Below are positions 1-7,759 of a DNA stretch of 64,000 nucleotides, one piece after another (within the stretch, counting starts at the first letter, position 1; every line of letters begins with the position of its first letter). The position numbers and the translations under genes are program-made. Under the pieces are notes generated by a model. The model searched no databases and was not told the DNA's origin. It worked only from the letters and a program-made list of their open reading frames with translations. The stretch is from Zoogloea sp. 1C4. GTDB lineage: Bacteria > Pseudomonadota > Gammaproteobacteria > Burkholderiales > Rhodocyclaceae. The DNA lies in NCBI RefSeq assembly GCF_009469605.1, contig NZ_SSXU01000018.1, forward strand, positions 1 to 64,000, read 5' to 3'.

Positions 1-122
1 ATCCAGCAGCGATTGGGGATCGAGTGTTTGAGTTCATACTGTCTATTTATCAATGACTTAACGGTATGAATTTTACCGAGAGTGGCGCGGGTTCACAAGG
101 GGGTTGGCGTTAAGTTGGGAGC
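1..122 (+). promoter_or_regulatory. CRISPR leader-like region
   Basis: This stretch before the first repeat is much richer in A/T than the rest of the window, as expected of a CRISPR leader. It carries a perfect match to the IHF consensus WATCAANNNNTTR at 48-60 and an inverted repeat (33-42 with 61-70, nine of ten positions pairing) that flanks the IHF-like site. The repeats end in GTTGAAAC in this direction, which resembles the 8-nt 5' handle of many crRNAs, so transcription rightward from here is the likely direction. The leader may extend beyond the window edge. Confidence 0.6.
48..60 (+). promoter_or_regulatory. IHF-like binding site in CRISPR leader
   Basis: TATCAATGACTTA matches WATCAANNNNTTR at every fixed position. 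IHF bending of the leader is known to direct spacer acquisition in type I-E and I-F systems. Here the site lies about 62 bp before the first repeat, further than in E. coli. Its role in this array is inferred from sequence only. Confidence 0.45.
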
Positions 123-1244
123 ATTGCGTCCGTCAGCAATGACGGACGTGGGTTGAAACGCGTAATCGCGCTCCCGGTTGCGCTCCCGAATTCGACTGCT
201 TCGTCCGTCAGCAATGACGGACGTGGGTTGAAACAAGCTGCTTACCGTTGCGGGCCGCGATCTGCGCCGCGCTTCGTCCGTCAGCAATGACGGACGTGGG
301 TTGAAACACGTCGGCGTACGCCCCGGCGTAAGTCGTGTACTTGCTTCGTCCGTCAGCAATGACGGACGTGGGTTGAAACCCGTGGATGGTGGATATTTAC
401 GCTCCGGCGACTGAGCTTCGTCCGTCAGCAATGACGGACGTGGGTTGAAACCGCTCGGGCTTGGGTGCTTATGTCGATCTGACGAAGGCTTCGTCCGTCA
501 GCAATGACGGACGTGGGTTGAAACAGAATTAACTAGAAAGCTATTGTCCGAAAAAAATAAGGCTTCGTCCGTCAGCAATGACGGACGTGGGTTGAAACCG
601 AGCTCAGCCGGGAAGCTGACCTTGATTTCCTTGCTTCGTCCGTCAGCAATGACGGACGTGGGTTGAAACACCTGACATGGTTACTCCCGGTTACCTAAGA
701 TGGGCTTCGTCCGTCAGCAATGACGGACGTGGGTTGAAACGAGGCGAATTCATGGCTTCGTGAAACGTCGGAAGCTTCGTCCGTCAGCAATGACGGACGT
801 GGGTTGAAACCGGTGCCCGGCGGCAAGGCGCTGGATTTTGTGATGCTTCGTCCGTCAGCAATGACGGACGTGGGTTGAAACCTGAGCCCTCCCCTCTACC
901 ACCCCGCCCGCCGGTGGCTTCGTCCGTCAGCAATGACGGACGTGGGTTGAAACCTGAACGTCAGCAATCTCGTTGAACTGATCGGGGAAGCTTCGTCCGT
1001 CAGCAATGACGGACGTGGGTTGAAACCAGCCACTCCAGCCACCCAGCCAGGGCCACCGCAGCTTCGTCCGTCAGCAATGACGGACGTGGGTTGAAACACC
1101 ACGCTCCGCGCAACCCGTGCAGCCCGGGTCGGTGGCTTCGTCCGTCAGCAATGACGGACGTGGGTTGAAACCCGTCGAAGCCATGCAGCTCGACGCCCTG
1201 CGCGCAGGCTTCGTCCGTCAGCAATGACGGACGTGGGTTGAAAC
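123..1244 (+). CRISPR. CRISPR array, 16 repeats of 37 bp and 15 spacers
   Basis: A 37-bp repeat (begins GCTTCGTCCGTCAGC, ends GGACGTGGGTTGAAAC) starts at 123, 198, 271, 343, 415, 488, 562, 633, 704, 774, 845, 917, 990, 1061, 1135 and 1208. Copies 2-16 are identical; copy 1 differs at positions 1, 2 and 4. Spacers are 33-38 bp and all different. Each repeat contains a perfect 8-bp stem, GTCCGTCA with TGACGGAC, closed by a GCAA tetraloop. The repeat length and GTTGAAAC end suggest a class 1 system, type I or III; the subtype cannot be set without cas genes, and none lies in the window. They may be to the left of position 1. Confidence 0.97.
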
Positions 1245-1351
1245 TAGTGGTACAGATCGATTGGAGCGAGCCCGCCCGAAACCCTTACCCAGCGCGGCTT
1301 TCAGGTCATTTCCACGTTTCTCCGCGGCCCCCTCCTCCGCTCCGGCAATCA
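1245..1351. other. CRISPR downstream flank without gene
   Basis: This segment lies between the last CRISPR repeat and the 21-bp tandem repeats. It is GC-rich, unlike the upstream flank, and shows no repeat remnant, no ribosome binding site and no recognisable protein. It looks like the trailer end of the array. Confidence 0.5.
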
Positions 1352-1729
1352 TTCCACGACGTCATGCGCCCATTGCTCGACGCCGAGCAGCCGCTGCACG
1401 ACATCGGGCAACCATTGCCGGGCATCAGGCGATCGTTGCCCGATCTCGGGTAATCCTTGCTCGACGTCGGTCTGAGGCTGCCGGATGTCGAGCAACGCTT
1501 GCCCGACGTCGAGCCACCGTTCCCCGACGTCGAGCGACCTTTGCCCGATGTCGGGTAGCCATTGCCCGACATCGGAGAATCCTTGCCCGACGTCGGTCGA
1601 TGACTGCCGGATGTCGGGCAACCATCGCAGGATGTCCTGCAGCAGGTGCACGACGTCGTGCAGCGATTGCAGGACATCGGGCAGAGGTCGGTCGACGTCG
1701 GTGAGCCACCGCAATCCGTCGCTCAAGGC
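1352..1729. repeat. Tandem array of about 18 degenerate 21-bp self-complementary units
   Basis: Units start every 21 bp from 1352 (1352, 1373, 1394 and so on to 1709) with no change of register. The consensus is close to TTGCCCGACGTCGGGCAACCA. The core CCCGACGTCGGG is a palindrome, so each unit could form a small hairpin and both strands look alike. Because 21 is a multiple of three, several frames stay open and read as heptads. On the minus strand 1349-1834 the pattern is roughly L-P-D-I/V-G-Q-x, and a similar pattern appears on the plus strand. No start with a good ribosome binding site was found, so I treat it as a DNA repeat rather than a gene. It may be a minisatellite, a protein-binding array or the remains of a heptad-repeat gene. 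Confidence 0.8.
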
Positions 1730-1894
1730 ATGGCGGGTGACGCGGAGCGGCTGCCGGGGGTCGGTGGGCGACGGAAGTTGCCCGCGCAGGGTTAGCGGGG
1801 GCGGCACCGGCCAGCCGCTTCTCCCCCACCCCACCCAGCCCCGCCCCTGTTAATCTCCCCGTCACAAAACCATAACAGCGTTGGGAGAATCGCC

Positions 1895-3547
1895 ATGCCG
1901 GTCAAACTGGTCGACCGTACGCCGGACGCGTACGGCTATCCGCTGCTGATCAAGCAGCTTCTGCACACGCCGCTGGCCACTGCGCCGGATCAGGAGATCA
2001 CCTACATGGGCGGGCGGCGGCACAGCTACCGCACGCTGCGGGAGCGCATCGGGCGGCTGGCCAGTGCGCTGGCCGGGCTGGGGGTGGATGCCGGCGATAC
2101 GGTGGCGATGATGGACTGGGACAGCCACCGCTATCTGGAGTGCTTCTTTGCGGTGCCGATGATGGGGGCAATCCTTCAGACGGTAAATGTGCGCCTCACG
2201 CCGGAGCAGATCCTCTACACCCTCAACCATGCGCAGGCGGATGTGGTGCTGGTGAATGCGGAGTTTCTGGGCATCCTGGCCGCCATTGCGCCGCGGCTCA
2301 CCACGGTGCGGCGCTTCGTGCTGATCGAGGATGCGCCGGCGGATGGGCCGCCGCCGGTGGATTTTGCGGGGGAATACGAGGCGCTGCTGGCCGCCGCGTC
2401 GCCCGATTACGACTTTCCGGATTTCGACGAGAACGCCAAGGCGACCACCTTTTACACCACCGGCACCACCGGGCTGCCCAAGGGGGTGTATTTCAGCCAC
2501 CGCCAGCTGGTGCTGCACACCCTGTCGGTGGCGGCGGGGCTGGGCGGGGCGCCGCGCCAGGGCCGGCTGCACCGGGACGACGTGTACATGCCCATCACGC
2601 CGATGTTCCACGTGCACGCCTGGGGCCTGCCCTATGTGGCGACGATGCTGGGGCTCAAGCAGGTGTATCCGGGCCGCTACGTGCCCGAGACGCTGCTCAA
2701 GCTGGTGCGCGACGAGGGGGTGACCTTCTCCCACTGTGTGCCCACCATCCTGCACATGCTGCTGGTGCATCCGCTGTCCAAGGTGATCGACCTCTCCCGC
2801 TGGAAGCTCATCATCGGCGGCTCGGCCATGTCCCGAGCCCAGGCCGAGGCGGCACAGGCGCGCGGCATCGACGCCTTTACCGGCTACGGGATGTCGGAGA
2901 CCTGCCCGATCCTCACCGTGGCCTTTCTGCCGGAAGCGGCGCTGGACGGCTCCCCGGCCGACCAGGCGCTGCTGCGCACCCACACCGGTCTGCCCCTGCC
3001 GCTGGTGGACATCCGCGTGCAGGGGCCGGACGGCGCCGACCTGCCCCGCGACGGGCACAGCGTGGGCGAGGTGGTGGTGCGAAGCCCGTGGCTCACCCAG
3101 GGTTATCTGCACGACGCCGAGGCCTCCGCCACCCTGTGGCAGGGCGGCGTGCTGCACACCGGCGACATCGGCCACATCTCTCCCGACGGCTGGCTCAAGG
3201 TGACGGACCGGATCAAGGACGTCATAAAGACCGGCGGCGAGTGGACCTCGTCCCTGCAGATCGAGGACGTGGTGGCCCAGCACCCGGCGGTGGCCGACGT
3301 GGCGGTGATCGGCGTGCCCGACGCCAAGTGGGGCGAACGCCCGCTGGCCAAGGTGACGCTCAAGCCCGAGCACGTGGGCAAGGTCACGCCCCACGAGATC
3401 CGCAACTTCGCCGCCAAACTGATCGAATCGACCGGCGTGAGCCGCTACGGCGTGCTGCTGCAGGTGGAGTTTGTCGAAGCCCTGGCCCGCACCAGCGTGG
3501 GCAAGCTCAACAAACGGGCAATGCGCGAAGCGCAAGGGCGGGAGTAA
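1895..3547 (+). CDS. Acyl-CoA synthetase (fatty acid-CoA ligase, AMP-forming)
   Basis: This 550-aa adenylate-forming enzyme would activate a carboxylic acid, probably a medium- or long-chain fatty acid, to its CoA thioester using ATP. The AMP-binding P-loop TTFYTTGTTGLPKGV lies near residues 184-198. The GYGMSETCP motif is near 329-337, the TGD motif near 422, and the C-terminal VGKLNKR with the catalytic lysine near 537. Length is normal for the family. The start has a GGGAG ribosome binding site 7 bp upstream. It stands alone, with repeats on both sides, so context does not reveal the substrate. The exact chain length is not readable from sequence. Confidence 0.9.
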   Translation: MPVKLVDRTPDAYGYPLLIKQLLHTPLATAPDQEITYMGGRRHSYRTLRERIGRLASALAGLGVDAGDTVAMMDWDSHRYLECFFAVPMMGAILQTVNVRLTPEQILYTLNHAQADVVLVNAEFLGILAAIAPRLTTVRRFVLIEDAPADGPPPVDFAGEYEALLAAASPDYDFPDFDENAKATTFYTTGTTGLPKGVYFSHRQLVLHTLSVAAGLGGAPRQGRLHRDDVYMPITPMFHVHAWGLPYVATMLGLKQVYPGRYVPETLLKLVRDEGVTFSHCVPTILHMLLVHPLSKVIDLSRWKLIIGGSAMSRAQAEAAQARGIDAFTGYGMSETCPILTVAFLPEAALDGSPADQALLRTHTGLPLPLVDIRVQGPDGADLPRDGHSVGEVVVRSPWLTQGYLHDAEASATLWQGGVLHTGDIGHISPDGWLKVTDRIKDVIKTGGEWTSSLQIEDVVAQHPAVADVAVIGVPDAKWGERPLAKVTLKPEHVGKVTPHEIRNFAAKLIESTGVSRYGVLLQVEFVEALARTSVGKLNKRAMREAQGRE

Positions 3548-3561
3548 GCGCAGGTCGGACT

Positions 3562-3632
3562 GTAGGTCGGACTTCAATCCGACAGACCGTGCCGGATCAA
3601 CCCGTGATGTCGGACTGAAGTCCGACCTACAG
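3562..3632. repeat. Dispersed palindromic repeat, copy 1
   Basis: GTAGGTCGGACTTCAATCCG opens the element and TGTCGGACTGAAGTCCGACC nearly closes it, so the ends form a long imperfect inverted repeat around a 25-bp centre that includes GGATCAACCCGTGATG. It lies just after the acyl-CoA ligase stop and could fold into a hairpin in that transcript. Further copies are at 3716, 53641 and 55492. Confidence 0.85.
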
Positions 3633-3715
3633 GGCGGGGGTTGGTCGGGGGTGGGGTGGATTGCGGTTGGGCGTGGGGCAGCGGCGTCGTGCGTCGGGCA
3701 CTGGCTTGCCTCGTT

Positions 3716-3786
3716 GTAGGTCGGACTTCAGTCCGACAGACCCTGCCTGATCAACCCGTGTTGTCGGACTGAAGTCCGACCTACAG
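3716..3786. repeat. Dispersed palindromic repeat, copy 2
   Basis: This is a near-perfect copy of the element at 3562, in the same orientation and about 150 bp away. Both arms, GTAGGTCGGACTTCAGTCCG and its complement, are intact, and the centre includes CTGATCAACCCGTG. The sequence after both copies is also similar (AGGGCGG.GGTTGGTCGGGGG), which suggests a local duplication of element plus flank. Confidence 0.85.
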
Positions 3787-4192
3787 GGCGGCGGTTGGTC
3801 GGGGGTGGGGGCATGGAGCTGGCTAAACGAAGCGCTGTCCCATCTGGCTGTAACGCTTGTGATCTACCGTGATCGACGGTTTGCCGTGCTGCCATTCGGC
3901 GCGGAGTCGGGCCGGAATTTCAGGCGACGCCCGATGGTGCTGCATCGGCAGGTGCGCGCCCCCATCCGGGGCCTGACACCGCCGGCGCACTGGAATGGTG
4001 CGATCCATACTCTCCAATTTGGTGCATCAACACCGCAACCTGGGTGGCCGGGAACGGAAAAATGGGGATAAAGGCACGCCAAGGCCCTGAATTGGCTTCG
4101 AAACGTCGTGCCGGGCGCATAAACGCCGTGGCATGAACATTGCTAAATCTCCCCGCAAGCCTGAAACCCGCAGCCCAAGAACGGAGTCTCCC

Positions 4193-7100
4193 GTGACCAT
4201 TCACGTTGCCCTCAATCACCTGACTTCCTACAAGTACGACCGCCCGATCAACGTCGGCCCGCAGGTCGTGCGCCTTCGCCCGGCGCCCCACAGCCGCACC
4301 CGCATCCTGTCCTACTCGCTGCGCGTGCTGCCCAAGCCGCACTTCATCAACTGGCAGCAGGATCCGCAGTCCAACTACCTCGCGCGGCTGGTGTTTCCGG
4401 AGAAAGTCACCGAGTTCAGCGTCGAGGTGGATCTGGTGGCCGAGATGTCGGTCATCAACCCCTTCGACTTCTTCCTGGAGCCCGAGGCAGAGAACTTTCC
4501 CTTCGCCTACGACAAGACCCTCGCCCACGAGCTGGCGCCCTTCCTGTTGAAGGAAGCGGCCACCCCCGCCTTTGCCGACTACCTCGCCACCATCCCGCGC
4601 GAGACGATGCGCAGCGTGGATTTTCTGGTGAAGGTGAATGCCGATCTGCAGCAGCACATCGGCTACGTGATCCGCATGGAGCCGGGCGTGCAGACGCCCG
4701 AAGAGACCCTCACCAAGCGCACCGGCTCGTGCCGCGATTCCGCCTGGCTGCTGGTGCAGTTGCTGCGCCACATGGGCCTCGCCGCGCGCTTCGTGTCCGG
4801 CTACCTGATCCAGCTGAAGGCCGACGTGAAGGCCCTGGACGGCCCCTCGGGCACCGAAGTGGACTTCACCGACCTGCACGCCTGGACCGAGGTCTACCTG
4901 CCCGGCGCCGGCTGGGTGGGCCTCGACCCGACCTCCGGCCTCTTCGCCGGTGAAGGCCACATTCCGCTGGCCGCCTCGCCCGACCCGTCGTCCGCTGCGC
5001 CGATCTCCGGCCTGATCGACGAGTGCGAGTGCGAGTTCGAGCACCGCATGGCCGTCACCCGCGTGAAGGAAGCGCCGCGGGTCACCAAGCCCTACACCGA
5101 AGAACAGTGGGCCGAGATCGAAGCCCTGGGCCACCTCATCGACGTGGACCTGGAAGCCAACGACATGCGCCTCACCATGGGCGGCGAGCCGACCTTCGTG
5201 TCCATCGACGACCCGGACGGCGCCGAGTGGAACACCGAGGCGATGGGCCCCAACAAGCGCATCCGCGCCGAGGATCTCTACCACCGCCTGCGCGACAAGT
5301 ACGCGCCCCAGGGCCTGGCCCACTTCGGCCAGGGCAAGTGGTATCCGGGCGAGCAGCTGCCCCGCTGGTCGCTCACCTGCTTCTGGCGCAAGGACGGCGA
5401 GCCCATCTGGACGCGCTCCGACCTCATCGGCGATTCGGCCACACCCGGCAACGTCAAGGTCGACAAGGCCCACACCTTCCTCGCCGGCGTGGCGCAGCGC
5501 CTCGCCGTGGACCAGCGCCGGGTCTTCCCTGCCTATGAGGACGCCTTCTACTACCTGTGGCGCGAGCGCCGCCTGCCGGGCAACGTCGATCCGTTCGACG
5601 CGCGTCTGGACGACCCGCTGGAGCGCGACCGCATCCGCCGCGTGTATGAGCACGGCCTGCCCAACCCGGTGGGCTACGTGCTGCCGATCTCCCTCAACGC
5701 CTACACCGGCGCGTGGCAGACCGGGCCGTGGTTCCTGCGCGACGAGCGCTGCTACCTGATCCCCGGCGATTCGCCGGTGGGCTACCGCCTGCCGCTGGAT
5801 TCCCAGCCGTGGGCCGCGAAGGGCGACTACCCCTACGTGAACCCGGTGGACAGCCACCAGACCTTCCCGCCGCTGCCCTCGCACTCGGCGATCCGTCGCC
5901 AGCTGCCCGGCGGCCAGACCGCCGTACTCAACGCCCTGACCGACGACGAGACCGGCTTTGGCACGTCCGCCGCGGCCCGCGCCGCCGAAGCCCTCAAGGC
6001 TGCCCGCGCCGCCGAGAAGCTGAGCCCCACCGACCGCCAGCCCAAGCCCTTCCAGTCGGCCGACTGGATCGTGCGCACCGCCATGTGCGCCGAACCGCGC
6101 AACGGCACGATGCACATCTTCATGCCGCCGCTGTCCAGCCTCGAGAAGTACCTGGAGCTGGTGACCGCCATCGAAGCCACCGCGGCCGACCTGGGCATGC
6201 CGGTGGTGCTGGAAGGCTACGAGCCGCCGCAGGACCCGCGCCTCACCCACTTCCGCATCACCCCGGACCCCGGCGTGATCGAGGTGAACATCCACCCGGC
6301 CAGCAACTGGGAAGAGCTGGTGGACCGCACCACCCACCTCTACGAAGCGGCCCACTACTCGCGCCTCACCACCGAGAAGTTCATGGTGGATGGCCGCCAC
6401 ACCGGCACCGGCGGTGGCAACCACTTCGTGCTGGGCGGCGCCACGCCGTCGGATTCGCCCTTCCTGCGCCGGCCGGACGTGCTGCGCAGCCTGATCTCCT
6501 ACTGGCACAACCACCCGAGCCTGTCCTACCTGTTCTCGGGCCTGTTCATCGGCCCGACCAGCCAGGCGCCGCGGATCGACGAGGCCCGCAACGACTCGGT
6601 GTATGAAATCGAGACGGCCTTCCGCCAGTTCCCCAAGCAGGGCGAGAACGTGCCGCCCTGGCTCATCGACCGGCTGCTGCGCAACCTGCTGATCGACGTC
6701 ACCGGCAACACCCACCGCTCGGAGTTCTGCATCGACAAGCTGTACTCGCCCGACGGCCCCACCGGGCGACTGGGCCTCGTCGAGATGCGCGCTTTCGAGA
6801 TGCCGCCCCACGCGCGCATGTCGCTGGCCCAGCAGCTCCTGCTGCGTGGCCTGCTGGCCCGCTTCTGGGAAACCCCCTACGCGCCGGAACGCCTGGTGCG
6901 CTGGGGCACCGAGCTGCACGACCGCTTCCTGCTGCCGCACTTCGTCGAGCAGGACTTCACCGACGTGATCGAGGACATGCAGGCCCACGGCCTCGGCTTC
7001 AAGAAGGAATGGTTCGCCCCGCACCTGGAGTTCCGCTTCCCGAAGATCGGCGACTTTGCGGTGCGCGGCATCGAGGTGGAGCTGCGCAACGCCCTCGAAC

Positions 7101-7573
7101 CCTGGCACGTGATGGGTGAGGAAGGCGCCATCGGTGGCACAGTGCGCTTCGTGGATTCGTCCGTCGAGCGCCTGCAGGTGAAGGTGACCGGCATGTCCGA
7201 CGACCGCTTCCAGTTGGCCGTCAATGGCCGCACGGTGCCCCTGCAGCCCACCGGCACCGTCGGCGAGTACGTGGCCGGCGTGCGCTACCGGGCCTGGCAG
7301 CCGCCGTCGTGCCTGCACCCGACCATCCCGCCCCACGCGCCGCTCACCTTCGATCTGGTGGATACCTGGAGCGAACGTTCCCTGGGTGGCTGCCAGTACC
7401 ACGTGGCGCATCCGGGCGGCCGCAGCTTCGAAACCTTCCCCATCAACGCCTTCGAGGCCGAGAGCCGTCGCCTGGCGCGCTTCTTCCGGATGGGTCACAC
7501 CGCGGGCGAGCCGAAGGTGAAGGTTTCGCCGGTGGAGAAGGAGTTCCCCTTCACCCTCGATCTGCGCCGCTAG
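4193..7573 (+). CDS. Transglutaminase-like / DUF2126 protein
   Basis: This 1126-aa protein has an N-terminal bacterial transglutaminase-like region followed by a large DUF2126-type region. The transglutaminase triad is visible as C180 (RTGSCRDSAW), H229 (DLHAWTEV) and D245 (GLDPTSG). The DUF2126 part, from about residue 320, begins near MGGEPTFVSIDD and is rich in conserved charged motifs. Family work has linked this region to carboxylate-amine ligases, so the protein may both make and cut or transfer amide bonds. I chose the GTG at 4193 because ACGGAG sits 7 bp upstream and family members begin close to this point; an in-frame ATG at 4133 lacks such a site. It is the first gene of a three-gene operon. 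Confidence 0.88.
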   Translation: MTIHVALNHLTSYKYDRPINVGPQVVRLRPAPHSRTRILSYSLRVLPKPHFINWQQDPQSNYLARLVFPEKVTEFSVEVDLVAEMSVINPFDFFLEPEAENFPFAYDKTLAHELAPFLLKEAATPAFADYLATIPRETMRSVDFLVKVNADLQQHIGYVIRMEPGVQTPEETLTKRTGSCRDSAWLLVQLLRHMGLAARFVSGYLIQLKADVKALDGPSGTEVDFTDLHAWTEVYLPGAGWVGLDPTSGLFAGEGHIPLAASPDPSSAAPISGLIDECECEFEHRMAVTRVKEAPRVTKPYTEEQWAEIEALGHLIDVDLEANDMRLTMGGEPTFVSIDDPDGAEWNTEAMGPNKRIRAEDLYHRLRDKYAPQGLAHFGQGKWYPGEQLPRWSLTCFWRKDGEPIWTRSDLIGDSATPGNVKVDKAHTFLAGVAQRLAVDQRRVFPAYEDAFYYLWRERRLPGNVDPFDARLDDPLERDRIRRVYEHGLPNPVGYVLPISLNAYTGAWQTGPWFLRDERCYLIPGDSPVGYRLPLDSQPWAAKGDYPYVNPVDSHQTFPPLPSHSAIRRQLPGGQTAVLNALTDDETGFGTSAAARAAEALKAARAAEKLSPTDRQPKPFQSADWIVRTAMCAEPRNGTMHIFMPPLSSLEKYLELVTAIEATAADLGMPVVLEGYEPPQDPRLTHFRITPDPGVIEVNIHPASNWEELVDRTTHLYEAAHYSRLTTEKFMVDGRHTGTGGGNHFVLGGATPSDSPFLRRPDVLRSLISYWHNHPSLSYLFSGLFIGPTSQAPRIDEARNDSVYEIETAFRQFPKQGENVPPWLIDRLLRNLLIDVTGNTHRSEFCIDKLYSPDGPTGRLGLVEMRAFEMPPHARMSLAQQLLLRGLLARFWETPYAPERLVRWGTELHDRFLLPHFVEQDFTDVIEDMQAHGLGFKKEWFAPHLEFRFPKIGDFAVRGIEVELRNALEPWHVMGEEGAIGGTVRFVDSSVERLQVKVTGMSDDRFQLAVNGRTVPLQPTGTVGEYVAGVRYRAWQPPSCLHPTIPPHAPLTFDLVDTWSERSLGGCQYHVAHPGGRSFETFPINAFEAESRRLARFFRMGHTAGEPKVKVSPVEKEFPFTLDLRR

Positions 7574-7759
7574 CCCGGCAGGGCAATCCGGCCGTAAAGC
7601 CCCCCGTGAAGTGCCCGGTGATATCCTCACCGTGCACTTCATCCTTTACGCCCCCCACGCAACGTCAGTAGCCTATGGGGTTCGCGGAGAGGGGCCGACC
7701 TCCCGCGTGGAGGCTCGGCCCGGCTCCACTCCGCCCTACCAGACACCTGCCGCGACCGC

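Larger units (their letters stand above)
3548..4192. other. Intergenic region with two dispersed palindromes
   Basis: No convincing gene lies between the acyl-CoA ligase and the transglutaminase operon. The left half holds two copies of the GTAGGTCGGAC palindrome (listed separately), plus a short partial copy at 3551-3560. The right half, about 3790-4192, must contain the promoter of the transglutaminase operon, but no clear sigma-70 or sigma-54 element could be fixed by eye. Confidence 0.6.

Noticed and set aside
93-1224. Minus-strand open frames repeating FNPRPSLLTDEA or FQPTSVIADGR
   Set aside because: They are CRISPR repeats read as protein; the repeated peptides coincide exactly with the 37-bp repeats.
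1238-1865. Several open frames with cysteine/serine- or arginine-rich heptads on both strands
   Set aside because: They result from the 21-bp tandem repeat, which keeps frames open; none has a convincing ribosome binding site or recognisable domain outside the repeat.
3920-7642. A 1240-codon open frame antisense to the transglutaminase-DUF2126 gene
   Set aside because: High GC at third codon positions keeps the opposite strand open. The plus-strand gene has clear catalytic motifs and the antisense product has no recognisable domain.
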